From NCBI RefSeq assembly GCF_014171595.1, contig NZ_CP050451.1:5287292-5351291 (forward strand): a DNA stretch of 64,000 nt, written 5' to 3'. Numbering within the stretch: position 1 is the first letter of the stretch; each line of letters starts with the position of its first letter. A program made the translations under genes and the position numbers. Positions 17,592 to 27,917 of this stretch are shown here, piece after piece. The notes under the pieces are model-generated. The model made no database searches. It saw nothing but the letters and a program-made list of their open reading frames with translations, and was not told where the DNA came from. Source of the stretch: Massilia sp. Se16.2.3 (GTDB taxonomy: Bacteria; Pseudomonadota; Gammaproteobacteria; Burkholderiales; Burkholderiaceae_D).

Positions 17592-20500
17592 ATGCGTATC
17601 GTCATCGATTTGCAGACGGCCCAGCTGCATGGCCACGAACACGACCAGGGCCAGCGCGCGCTCGCGCTTGCCATGGCGCTGCTGCACGCGCCCGGTGCGC
17701 ACAGCTTCCGCATCCTGCTCAACGGCGCCCTGCCCGGGTGGCCGAGCTGCGTGCACGCTTGGCCGGCCTGCTGGCGCCGCAGCACATCCGCGTATTCGAT
17801 CCCCTGCTCCCGCTGCAGCTGCGCCAGGCAGCCAGTGCCGAGCGCCGCCGTGCCAGCGAGCTGGTGCGCGAATTCACGATCGCGCAGCTGGTTGCCGACG
17901 CCGTGCTCGCCTGCGGGCCGTTCGACGGCTGCGACGACGCCAGCGTGCTGTCGATCGGCGAATTCGGGCACGGTCCGCTGGTTGCGCTGCTGCTCGACCC
18001 GGCCGCGGCTGCCGCCGCGCCGTCCGACGCGGCCGAGCAGGTCTTCCGCGACAGCCGCTTGGCCCTGCTCGGCCGCGCCGACCTGGTGCTGGCGCTGTCC
18101 GACGCCGCGCGCGAGCAGGCTGCCGCCCGGCTTGACGAACGCCGCGTGCTGCAGCGCGATGCGGCCGATCCGGCCGGCGCGGCGCGCGCCCTGCTGGCCG
18201 CCCCGGAACAGCGCCATGCTGGCGGCGACACGGCGCCTGTTCCTCCCCGCACCCGGCGCCGGCTCGCCTTCGTCACGCCGCTGCCGCCGGAGCGTACCGG
18301 GATTGCCGACTACGCGGCCCAGCTGCTGCCGGCCATGCTCGACGATTTCGAGATCACCCTGATCGTCCAGCAGGAAGAGGTCGTGCTGTCGCCGGCGCTG
18401 GCCGCCCTGCCGCGCCACGATACCGCCTGGCTGGCCGAGCACGCGCACGAATTCGACCAGCTGCTCTACCAGTTCGGCAACAGCCCCTTCCACAGCGACA
18501 TGTTCGGCCTGCTGAGCCAGCACCCGGGCGTGGTGGTCCTGCACGACTTTTTCCTGAGCAGCGTGCTGGCCTACGAGCAGATGACCGGCGGGATCCCGAA
18601 CGCCTGGAGCGATTCGCTGTTCCACTCGCACGGTTTCGGCGCCCTGCAGGCCAGCCAGCTGCCCGACAACCACGCGGCGGCGATGAACGACTTTCCGTGC
18701 AACCTCGAGGTGCTCGAGGGAGCGACGCGCATCATCGTGCATTCCGAGCACGCGCTCCAGCTGGCCCAGCAATGGTATGGCCCCGAGGCTGCCCGCAACT
18801 GGACCGTGGTGCCGCTGCCGCGCGCGGCCCCGGCGCTGCAGGACCGCCAGGCCGCCCGTGCCGCGCTCGGGATCGCCGACGATACCTTCCTCGTGTGTAC
18901 ATTCGGCTATATCGGCCCGAGCAAGCTCAGCGACGTACTGGTGGATGCGTGGCTGGCCTCGAGCCTGCACCAGGATCCGAACTGCATGCTGGTACTGGTC
19001 GGCGCCAACCACGCCGGCGAGTTCGGCGCGCGCCTGACCGACACCATCGACGATGCCGGCGCCGGCCGCACCGTCCGCATCGCCGGCTGGACCGACGACG
19101 CCGCCTATCACCAGTACCTGCAGGCGGCCGACCTGGGCGTCCAGCTGCGCAGCATTTCGCGCGGCGAGACCTCGGCCGCCGTGCTCGATGTCATGAACTA
19201 CGGCCTGCCGGCCATCGTCAACGCCAACGGTTCGATGGCGGCCCTGCCGCACGACGCCGTGTGGATGCTGCCCGACCATTTCGAGAAGGCCGAGCTCGTC
19301 GCTGCGCTGGAAACCCTGCACCGCGACCGCGAACGCCGCGACGAGCTGGGCGGCCGCGCGCGCGACCTGCTGCGCAGCCAGCATCGCCCGGACCACTGCG
19401 CCGCGCGCTACCGCGATGCGCTCGACCTGGCGATGGTCGAGGCCGAGTCGAGCTCCCACGCGCTGCTGCCGGCGCTGGCATCGCTCCCGTCGGTCGGCGC
19501 CGACGACACGGCCTTGCGCACCCTCGCCGCGGCGCTGGCGCGCGCACCGTCCCCGCTGGCGCCACGCCAGTTGCTGGTCGACGTCTCGACAATCGTCCAG
19601 CACGACCTGAAGACCGGCATCGAGCGCGTCGTGCGTACCCAGCTGCTCGAGCTGCTGCGCCTGCGCCAGCATGGCGTGCGCATCGAGCCGGTCTACCTGA
19701 GCGCCGAGGGCGGCAGCTGGCACTACCGCTACGCGCGCCGCTACGCGGTGCAGCTGCTGGGCATCCACGCGCCTGCCCTGCACGACGCGCCAATCGACTT
19801 CCAGCCCGGCGACCTCCTCTACAGCGCCGATTACTCCCCGGTGGCGGTCTGCGAAGCGGCCCGCGCCGGCGTCTATGCGCAGCTGCGGGCCCACGGCGTA
19901 TCGATCAATTTCCTGATCCATGATTTGCTGCCGGTCCTGCGCCCCGAATTTTTCCCGAGCAAATCCGAGCGCATCCACGCCAACTGGCTGCGCTGCATCG
20001 CCGCCAATGCCGACCGCCTGCTGTGCATTTCGGCGGCAGTCGCGCGCGAGGCCGAGGACTGGCTGGGACGGCAGGACAACCCGCCGCCACGCCCGCTGAA
20101 GCTGGCGGTACTGCACCATGGCGCCGACATCGACCACGCCCCTGCAAGCGGCACCAGCCCCGCGGCGGCGGTCGAGATGGCGGCCACCCCGGGCGCGCGC
20201 CCGAGCTTCCTGATGGTGGGCACGATCGAGCCCCGTAAAGGCCATTTGCAGACCCTGGCCGCGTTCGAACAATTGTGGGCGGAGGGCGAACAGGTCAACC
20301 TCGTCATCGTCGGCAACGAAGGCTGGAAAGGATTGCCGGAAGCCGAGCGGCGCACCATCCCGACCATCGTCGAGCGCCTGGGCAAGCACCCGGAAGCGGG
20401 CAAACGCCTGTTGTGGCTGCAGGGCGTGGACGACCAGCTCCTCGAAACCATCTACCGCAACAGCACCTGCCTGCTGCAACCGAGCGAAGGCGAAGGCTTC

Positions 20501-20800
20501 GGCCTGCCGCTGATCGAGGCGGCACGCTACGGCCTGCCGATCCTGGCGCGTGGCCTGCCGGTGTTTCGCGAGGTCGCACAGGAGCATGCACTCTACTTCG
20601 ACGGCATGGAACCGGCGGCACTGACCGCCGCGGTGCGCGACTGGCTGGAACGCCGCGCCGCCGGCACCGTCCCGGGCTCGGGCGCGATGCCGTCGCGGAC
20701 CTGGCGCCAGAACGCCGAGCAATTGTTGCGCGTGCTGGACGGCGAGCCGTCCGGATTCGACCTGTCGCTGCCCGCGACAGCATTCGCGGCGGCAGCCTGA
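17592..20800 (+). CDS. double-domain GT4 glycosyltransferase for O-chain synthesis (frameshifted)
   Basis: After restoring one base in the GGGTGG stretch near 17736 the frame encodes about 1070 residues. An N-terminal region of about 215 residues is followed by a first GT-B/GT4 module (LAFVTPLPPERTGIADYAAQLL, then SRGETSAAVLDVMNYGLPAI) and a second (LLVDVSTIVQHDLKTGIERVVR, then PSEGEGFGLPLIEAARYG), each with the conserved acidic residue of the EX7E region. Tandem GT4 modules are typical of polymerising enzymes in ABC-dependent O-antigen loci, where each domain makes one linkage of the repeat. It starts 3 bp after the methyltransferase stop and is the last gene of this operon, closed by the stem-loop at 20945. 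Donor sugars are not predictable here. Confidence 0.82.
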
Positions 20801-20944
20801 ACGCCCGGCCGGCCTGGCGCGCTGCCGCGCCCAGGCTGGCACCTTTTCCCCATGACATGGCCGCCTGCGCGGCGCGCCCGCGCTCAGCGTGTTCCGGGCT
20901 GCGGCGCGCATGCCGCAAGGACCCATCCTGCCCATGAAACGACA

Positions 20945-20966
20945 ACGGCCGGGAGACCCCGGCCGT
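20945..20966. terminator. stem-loop between convergent O-antigen operons
   Basis: A perfect 9-bp stem ACGGCCGGG / CCCGGCCGT with an AGAC loop sits between the rightward glycosyltransferase and the leftward membrane-protein gene (stop 20986). There is no long T-run. The position suggests a shared terminator. Confidence 0.6.
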
Positions 20967-20985
20967 CGATACCGCCTGCTGCCGC

Positions 20986-23279
20986 CTACTCGATCGCCAG
21001 GCGGGCGATGCCGATGCCCAGCTTGCGCTGGTCGCCGTTCTGGCCGAGTTCCTGCGGCGACGTCGGCTGCGGCGGTACCAGTTCGATACGGCTGACCGAC
21101 TCGTCCGCCAGGTCCACCACCTGCCGGTATTCGGCCGGCCCATCCTGCAGCTTGATGCGCAGGGTATGGCTTCCCATGCGCACGATCAGCTCGCGTCCCG
21201 CATTCGGGCCGAATGGCCGCGCGTCGAGCACCAGCGTGAAACGGCGCGGCAAGGGAGCGGCGAAATCGATGCGCAGGGCCGGCGCGAGGCTCGCGTCGGT
21301 CCAGCGTCCCCATGCCTCGGGAACGGAGAGACCGGCGATGTCCCGGACGAATATGGGGTAGTCGGGCCGTTTGAAATCGATCCCCTGCGCCAGGCTCGCC
21401 TCGTAGCGCAGCCCGTGCCGGTCGGCGATGAAGCCGGCCCTGGCCGCCAGCTCGACGTCGCTCAGTCCCGCCAGTTCGGCCTGGGGCGTGCTGCCGGGCC
21501 CGAGCGGGAAGAACACGATTTCCTTGTCCGCGCGCTCGATGGCGGGACCGTGCCCGAGTGCCTCGGTGAAGCGCTGGACGATCGCCTGGCCATTGTCGGC
21601 ATAGCCGCGGCGGTCGATATACACGCCCGCGAAGCCGAGGCGGCGGATGACCTTGATTTGCTTCTCGACCGGTTCCTGCGCCAGTGCGCGGAAGAAGCCG
21701 TCGCCGTTGCGGCCCTTCATCCCTGCATAGCTCCACTTCAGGGAGCGCGAATTGAGCACGCCCGACGCCAGGTCGTAGCTTGCCAGGCGTACCTGGTTGG
21801 GCACCTCGGGAAACGGCATGTAGGGCAGCTGGTAGACGGCGCTGCCCGGGGCCAGCGAACGCTCGATGGCGGCAACGAAGTCGCTGTCGCGCTCGAAACG
21901 GGTCTGCGTCGCCGCAATGCAGCTGCGGCAAGCGGTCGTGGTCTGGTCGTACAGGCCGACCAGCGTGACGGCCGCGGCGACGGCGGCCAGCGCCAGCCGG
22001 CGCTCGCCCAGGAAGCGCCGGCACAGCGCCTGCAGTACCATGAAGAAGAACAGCAGGGCCCCGAACGCGATGAAGATGCTGATCCGGCTCCAGCCACGCA
22101 GGGCCGACGTGACCAGCTGCGCGAACAGGGAACCGAAGCCGCCGATGGTACCGAACATGAAGAGCACGAAGCTCAGCAAGGCGACCAGCTGGAGCTTGCG
22201 ATCGACCTTGCGTCCCGCCAGCACGGCGCACAGCAGCAGGAACATGCCGAGGAAGCCGGCTGCGCCAACGGCGCCCAGGCTGGACGTAAAGTTCTCGTTC
22301 ACGAGCGGGAAGGTCTCGTTGTAGCGCTTCGTCATGTTGCCGGCGCGCGAACTGCGGTGGTCCGGCCTCGGGTACACCAGCTGGACCAGCTTGAACGCAT
22401 ACAGTTCGGCGTCGACCGCGCTGCGCTGGGCCACCTCGGGGTTCGGTCCGTTGCGGTACTTGTGCACCACGTTCGGTGCGACATTGGCGAGCACCCCGAG
22501 CACGACCAGGCAGATGGCCAGCGCCGCCAGGCGCACGGCTTTCAGGTCGAGCGGCCCCAGCAGCCCCGCCGGGAACACGACCCCAGCAGGATCAGGCCGA
22601 AGGCGGCGTAGTACACGCCGAAGCAGCCCAGCGCAAGCAGGCACGCCGCGGCGAGCCATCCGGACAGCCGCCCTTGCGGCCCATCCGGAGGCGCCGCGCG
22701 CGAGGCGTTCGCGATGCGCAAGGCGATATGGAAAAACAGGGGGGCCACGAAATACCAGGTGTAGAACAGGTGGTCGAAGCGCAGGAAGTGGAAGGGCACG
22801 AAATTGAACAGCATCGCACCGGCCAGTGCGAACGGCCGATGCAGCCCGAAAGCGCGCATGGCGCCGTAGGCACAGACAAAGGTCACGGCGAAACCGGCCA
22901 GGAAATACAGGCTGACGGCCGCATACGGGCTATCCGTCACCAGCCCCAGCAGTTTGAGCACCAGCAGGTTGCCGCTATCGGAGCCGGGGTAGTCGAGGAA
23001 ATTCGAACCGAAGGGATAGCCGCTGCGGGGATTGTCGAAGATCCAGCCTTCGATCACGCGTTGTGCCATCCACGCATGGCTCATGCCATCGCCCGAATAG
23101 CTGTATGGCACGCGCAGATCCGGCAGCAAGCCGTTCGGCCAGCCGGACATCAGCACGCTCGCCAGCACGACGCTCACGATGGCGCCGGCCAGCCACCACG
23201 GCCATTCGCGGCGCAGGATCGAACGCATCGATACGGGTGCGAACAGCACGGAGCCGACGTTTTGCTTATTGGTTTTCAT
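20986..23279 (-). CDS. polytopic membrane protein, candidate GT-C glycan-modifying transferase (frameshifted)
   Basis: About 765 residues after restoring one base in a G4 run near 22583. The N-terminus has a membrane helix, then a large acidic periplasmic loop (YSYSGDGMSHAWMAQRVIEG) and about ten more helices to residue 400. The rest is soluble and ends in a beta-sandwich-like region (EAWGRWTDASLAPALRIDF). The first loop after TM1 with clustered acidic residues is the GT-C pattern. The start ATG 23279 overlaps the gtrA stop. With the neighbouring GtrB-like GT2 and gtrA it completes the three-gene Gtr layout, so transfer of an undecaprenyl-phosphate-linked sugar to O-antigen in the periplasm is the inferred role. 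Confidence 0.65.
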
Positions 23280-23697
23280 GTTTCGAAGCTGGTACCGGGA
23301 CGGCCGGGCGCGCACTGCGCCTCAACACGACTTTGTTCATCAGATAGGTAAGCGGCAACAGCACCGCGGTGACCACCAGCGGGGCGTAGGCCGGCGGCAC
23401 CCCGCCGAGCTTCACCAGCACCTCCAGCAAGCCGGCCGCCACCACGTACTGCACCAGGTAGACCACGGGGTACGCGAACAGCCCGCGCCAGGACAGGGGC
23501 ACCTTGAAGACGAAGCGGGCATTGAGCCAGTAGGCGAGCACGATGCCGACGACGTAGGCGGCAAGATAGGCCGCCTGGTAGGGCAACAGCTGGATCAGCC
23601 CCAGGTACAGCAGGTAGGTGAACAGCGTATTGGCCGCGCCTCCGCACAGGAAACGCAGCCAGCGTTGCCAGTCCGGGCCCCTGGCGGCAGGCGTCAT
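23266..23697 (-). CDS. GtrA-family flippase
   Basis: 143 residues, four membrane helices, with the family core WLRFLCGGAANTLFTYLLY and YWLNARFVFK. GtrA proteins are thought to flip undecaprenyl-phosphate-linked monosaccharides. ATG 23697 is used because longer frames have no homology upstream. It is preceded by wxcM and overlapped by the downstream membrane protein, in the same leftward operon as the GtrB-like GT2. Confidence 0.85.
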   Translation of the reverse strand: MTPAARGPDWQRWLRFLCGGAANTLFTYLLYLGLIQLLPYQAAYLAAYVVGIVLAYWLNARFVFKVPLSWRGLFAYPVVYLVQYVVAAGLLEVLVKLGGVPPAYAPLVVTAVLLPLTYLMNKVVLRRSARPAVPVPASKHENQ

Positions 23698-23716
23698 CGT
23701 CAAGGCTTGTCCTTCA

Positions 23717-24612
23717 TTATTGCGCTTGCTTGCCGCGCACGATGTCGACGAATTCGGCATAGTCGCGGATGTAGTCCTCGGCCTCGTAGTAGTGCGAGGT
23801 GAACACCAGCAGCACCGCATCGCTCGAATACTTGTACTGGATGCCCCAGGTCAGCGGCGGCAGGTGGATGCCCATGTCGGGCGACTCGAGCAGCACTTCG
23901 CAGCGGTCGTGGCCATCGTCGACGACGACGGCGCAGCTGCCTTTCACGCACAGCAGGAACTGGTGGCACTTGTGGTGGGCGTGCTCGCCGCGCGTCTTTT
24001 CGCTGGGCACGTTGAACACGAGGAAGTAGCGCTTGACGTCGAACGGGATGTCGCGCGGGAATTCGCCGACCGAGAGATCGCCGCGCGGATCGCGCACCAG
24101 CTTCGTGCGATGCAGGGTCACGTCCCCGACGCCGAGAGGCACCACAGCCTGGCGCTCGGGGAACTCGGCCTGGTTGTGCCACAGGCGGGCACCCGAGCCC
24201 GGCGACTTCTCGACGTAACCGGTAATGCGCGCCGGCACGCCCGAGACGATCGCATACGGGGGAACCGATTGTGCCACCAGCGTGCCGGCCTCGACGACCG
24301 CACCGCCGCCGATGGTCACGCCGCAGCGCACCGTCGCGCCGGCGCCGATGCGGGCACCCGCGCCGACGACGATGTCGGCCGGCGCACCGTCGGCGCCGCG
24401 CTCGAAGGTCACGCCAGGGCCCGGGGACGCCCCCTGCTCGAGACGCACGCCAGGCCAGAGCTGGGTGAAACCCTCGACCCGGCTGCCGCCGGCCAGGCGG
24501 GCGCCGGCATAGACGACGACGAAATCCCCAGATGGCAATCGCCGGCAACCTCGGCACCGTCGTGCACGAATGGGGAAACAGCTTGCGTCATAACATTACC
24601 GCTTTCGTTCAT
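23717..24612 (-). CDS. bifunctional WxcM-like protein: hexapeptide acetyltransferase fused to dTDP-sugar 3,4-ketoisomerase (frameshifted)
   Basis: About 298 residues after restoring one G near 24530. Residues 1-135 are a left-handed beta-helix acyltransferase ([31 protein letters not shown]). Residues 150-298 form an FdtA/WxcM cupin ([53 protein letters not shown]). The two activities would convert the 4-keto intermediate made by RmlA/RmlB to the 3-keto isomer and acylate the 3-amino sugar made by the adjacent aminotransferase. The start is 24612, or ATG 24591 with a better purine-rich leader. Whether the product is the galacto (Fuc3N) or gluco (Qui3N) form cannot be decided by eye. Confidence 0.82.
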
Positions 24613-24735
24613 AAATAGGAAAGATGTGAGTGCGGCGACCGCGCCGCCCTCCCCGCTGCATCGCCCCTCCGGGTACCGCGGCCGGCAGCGATCATCGGCG
24701 CGCCAGCACGGTCCCGCTGCCGAACCCGGCCGGCA

Positions 24736-25674
24736 TCACCCGACCCGGTTGGCAACCCGCATCGCCACCACGGCCAGCGGCCGCTGCTTGCTGTTTTCGT
24801 AGGCACGCCAGGCGTAGGTACCGACCAGGAACCGAGGCCGAGCAGGTTGAGTGCGCCCAGCACCAGCACCGCGAGCATCGTCGCCGCGTAGCCCGGTACC
24901 GAGATGGCACCGACGAGCCGGGCGACGGCCACCATGAGGGCGACGCCCAGCGACGCGGCCGAGCCGAGCGCGCCAATGCGCATCAAGAGGCGGATCGGAT
25001 AGTCCGTGAATGCGAAGATACTGTCCATCATGTAGTCGATCTTCTTGCTCAGGGTCCAGGCCGACTTGCCCTCCTGGCGCACCAGGCGCTCGTAGCCGAC
25101 CAGCTTGCGCCGGAAACCGAGCCAGAAGATGAGCGCGATCAAGGAAGAGCGCGACTCGTCGAGCGCCAGCAGTTGGTCGCGGAAGACGGTGTTGCAACCG
25201 AATACGTCGACGCCACCCGGCGGCATGTCGGGCACGACCAGCTTGCGGTACATGCCCCAGAACAGGGACGACGCCAGGCGCGAGGACGCCGGATCGTTGC
25301 GGGCGTTGCGGGTACCGATGGCGACATCGCATTCGTCGGCGGCAAGCGCCCTGAAGAACGCGACGAGCAGCTCGGGCGGCTCCTGCAAATCCGCCGCCAT
25401 CACGCCGAAAAAAGCTGCCGCGGGCGGCCTGCAGGCCGGTCCGGATGGCCGGGAACGAGCCGAAATTGCGCGAGTGCGCCAGCAGCTGGGCCGGGAAGTC
25501 GAGGCGTTCGATGTGCTCGCGCAGCAGCGCGAACGACTGGTCGGGACTGCCATCGACGACGAACACCGCTTCCATCTCGCCATCGAGCGCGCGGTTCATG
25601 CCGATCAGCGCCTCGACCAGGCGCGGAATCGATTCGGCGTTCCGGTAGACCGGGATAACGACGGAATACTTCAT
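24736..25674 (-). CDS. GtrB/DPM1-like membrane glycosyltransferase family 2 (two frameshifts)
   Basis: About 312 residues after correction. The GT2 domain starts KYSVVIPVYRNAESIP with VFVVDGSPDQS, AADLQEPPELL and GTRNARNDP. Two C-terminal helices (LLMRIGALGSAASLGVALMV and ATMLAVLVLGALNLLGLG) are typical of polyprenyl-phosphate glycosyltransferases such as GtrB. Frame breaks are an extra A in the A6 run near 25408-25413 and a missing T/A near 24830. The ATG overlaps the fdtB stop (ATGA). It likely loads a sugar, plausibly the 3-acylamino sugar made by this operon, onto undecaprenyl phosphate for GtrA-type flipping. Confidence 0.82.
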   Translation of the reverse strand: MKYSVVIPVYRNAESIPRLVEALIGMNRALDGEMEAVFVVDGSPDQSFALLREHIERLDFPAQLLAHSRNFGSFPAIRTGLQAARGSFFRRDGGGFAGAARAARRVLQGACRRRMRCRHRYPQRPQRSGVLAPGVVPVLGHVPQAGRARHAAGWRRRIRLQHRLPRPTAGARRVALFLDRAHLLARFPAQAGRLRAPGAPGGQVGLDPEQEDRLHDGQYLRIHGLSDPPLDAHWRARLGRVAGRRPHGGRRPARRCHLGTGLRGDDARGAGAGRTQPARPRFLVGTYAWRAYENSKQRPLAVVAMRVANRVG

Positions 25675-26767
25675 TTGCCCCAGCCGTTGACAGCCTCCAC
25701 GACGCGGTCGACGTCGGCGTCGCGCATCTCGGGGTAGCACGGCAATGTCAGGATTTCGGCGGCGAGACGCTCGGTATTGTCGAGGCGCACCTCGGCATAG
25801 CGCCCACCGAACACCGGCTGGCGGTGGTCCGGAATCGGGTAATGGACATCGGAAGCGATACCGGCCTCGCGCAGGTGCGCGCGCAGCGCGTCGCGCCGTG
25901 GGCTGCGGATCACGTACAGGTGCCCGACGTAGGCCGAACCGCCGGCTTGCGGCACCTGGACTTCCGGATGGGACAAGCCGGCACGGTAGCGTTCCGCGAT
26001 GGCGAGGCGGCGCGCATTGGCGTCGTCCAGGCCCGGCAGGAAGGCGCTGAGGATGGCCGCCTGCATCTCGTCGAGGCGGCTGTTGCGGGCGCCCGCGACA
26101 TCGACCTTGTACTTGTCCGACCAGCCGTACTGGCGCAAGGCGCGCATGCGGCGCGCCACATCCGGGTCGCTGGTGACGACGGCGCCGCCGTCGCCCGTGG
26201 CGCCGAGGTTCTTGGTCGGGTAGAAGCTGAAGCTGGAAGCGAGGCCGAAGGTGCCGGTGCGCTTGCCGCCGATAGCCGCGCCGTGCGCCTGGGCGCAATC
26301 CTCGAACAGCGGCACCCGCGCTGCGCGCAGAAAGCGGCGATCCCGGCGATCTCGGGCGCCGCCAGGCCGTACAGGTGGGTGACGACGACGGCCTTGACCC
26401 CGGCATCGACCGCGCGGGTGACTTCGGCCAGGCTGGCGCAGCGGCTGTCGAGGTCGACGTCCATGAACACCGGCTCGGCGCCGATGGCCAGCAGTGCCGT
26501 GGTGGTGTACATGCTGGCATTGGCGACGGTCGCGACACGGTCGCCCGCGGCCACGCCGATCGCCTTCAGGCCGAGTTCGATCGCATCGGTGCCGTTGGCA
26601 ACGCTGATGCAGTCGCTGGCGCCGATGTAGGCGGCGAAGGCCTGCTCGAACTGCTTCACTTCCGGTCCGAGCACTACCCAGCCGCTGGCGATCACGCGCG
26701 CCACCGCTGCCTGGATCTGCTCCTGGTACTGGCCGATCCGCGCGGACAAGTCATTAATTTGCTGCAT
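25671..26767 (-). CDS. fdtB: DegT/DnrJ/EryC1 aminotransferase for a dTDP-3-amino-3,6-dideoxyhexose (frameshifted)
   Basis: PLP-dependent sugar aminotransferase of about 366 residues. The substrate/PLP motif WVVLGPEVKQFE and SVANGTDAIELGL start it. After a missing G near 26314 comes VPLFEDCAQAHGA, then the PLP lysine in FYPTKNLGATGDGGAV and the C-terminal AYVGHLYVI. The start is ATG 26767, where homology to family N-termini (MQQINDL) begins. It lies between rmlBA and the WxcM-like isomerase/acyltransferase, as in FdtA/B/C or QdtA/B/C pathways. The symbol assumes the Fuc3N branch; the Qui3N branch (qdtB) is equally compatible. Confidence 0.8.
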
Positions 26768-26812
26768 TCGTATTACCCTCACTGGAACCTGCGCGGCGAG
26801 GCGCATATTGAA

Positions 26813-26842
26813 ATTGTAAGATAGAAAATTTTACTATTGTAA
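26813..26842 (-). promoter_or_regulatory. promoter for the fdtB-gtr operon
   Basis: Reading leftward, TTACAA (26842-26837), an 18-bp spacer and TACAAT (26818-26813) lie in a sharply AT-rich patch 46 bases before the fdtB ATG. The 256-bp gap after rmlA suggests this part of the cluster has its own promoter. Confidence 0.5.
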
Positions 26843-27023
26843 TCTGCACATTGCGCCGGCGCCTTTTTTGTTCGTGGCAACAGCCGACATGGCAGGCAAG
26901 GGCGCACGCAAGCGCTTGCCGGCCAGATTCCATCCTCGATATCGCTGAACGACCCGCAAGGCGGCAAGGCACCGCCCTGCCGGGCAGGCGCACCGCCTTC
27001 GACGCTGCGCCGAGCAGATGCGC

Positions 27024-27917
27024 TCAGACGCCCCGGTCGTTCAGCACGCGCTGCAGGTACTGGCCGTAGCCGTTCTTTTCCAGTGGCGCGGCCAGCCTGG
27101 CGAGCTGCTCGCCATCGATGTAATTCTTGCGGTAGGCGATTTCTTCAGGGCAGCAGATTTTGAGGCCCTGGCGCTTTTCGATGGTCGCGATGAACTGTGC
27201 CGCCTCGAGCAGCGAATCGTGGGTGCCGGTGTCCAGCCAGGCCGTGCCGCGACCCATGATTTCGACATCGAGGCGGCCGCGTTCGAGGTAGACCCGGTTG
27301 ACGTCGGTGATTTCGTATTCGCCACGCGCCGATGGCGTGATGCCGGCGGCGATATCGCAGACATCGTTGTCGTAGAAATACAGGCCCGTGACGGCGTAGT
27401 TCGATTTCGGCACGGCCGGCTTCTCTTCGATGCTGATCGCGCGGCGCTCCTGGTCGAACGCGACGACGCCATAGCGTTCGGGATCGTGCACGTGGTAGGC
27501 GAACACCGTGCTGCCTTCAGGCTGCTCGCCGGCCGAGCGCAGCTTCGCCTCGAGGTCGGTACCGTAGAAGATGTTGTCGCCGAGAATCAAAGCCGAGGGC
27601 GATTGCCCGACGAAGCTGCGGCCGATCACGAAGGCGCGTGCCAGGCCGTCGGGCGTGGGCTGGACGGCATAGCTCAGGTTCAGGCCCCACTGGCTGCCAT
27701 CGCCCAGCAATTCGGCAAAGCGGCCGGTGTCTTCCGGCGTCGAGATGACCAGGATGTCGCGGATCCCGGCCAGCATCAGGGTCGACAGCGGATAGTAGAT
27801 CATCGGCTTGTCGTACACAGGCAGCAATTGCTTCGAGACGCTGCGGGTGACCGGGTACAGGCGGGTACCGGACCCGCCCGCAAGAATGATCCCCTTGCGC
27901 TGGATGTTTGTCGTCAT
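27024..27917 (-). CDS. rmlA: glucose-1-phosphate thymidylyltransferase
   Basis: 297 residues. It makes dTDP-glucose from Glc-1-P and dTTP, the first step to dTDP-deoxysugars. The N-terminal [17 protein letters not shown] is the nucleotide-binding signature. [26 protein letters not shown] and [20 protein letters not shown] follow as in the family. The ATG overlaps the rmlB stop (ATGA). No rmlC or rmlD is present, so the dTDP-4-keto-6-deoxyglucose is directed to the 3-amino-sugar branch encoded just downstream, not to rhamnose, at least from this locus. Confidence 0.95.
   Translation of the reverse strand: MTTNIQRKGIILAGGSGTRLYPVTRSVSKQLLPVYDKPMIYYPLSTLMLAGIRDILVISTPEDTGRFAELLGDGSQWGLNLSYAVQPTPDGLARAFVIGRSFVGQSPSALILGDNIFYGTDLEAKLRSAGEQPEGSTVFAYHVHDPERYGVVAFDQERRAISIEEKPAVPKSNYAVTGLYFYDNDVCDIAAGITPSARGEYEITDVNRVYLERGRLDVEIMGRGTAWLDTGTHDSLLEAAQFIATIEKRQGLKICCPEEIAYRKNYIDGEQLARLAAPLEKNGYGQYLQRVLNDRGV

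Noticed and set aside
17549..22231. 1560-codon minus-strand frame across the GT4 gene and the membrane-protein gene
   Set aside because: It runs antisense to one real gene and out of frame with the other; only composition keeps it open.
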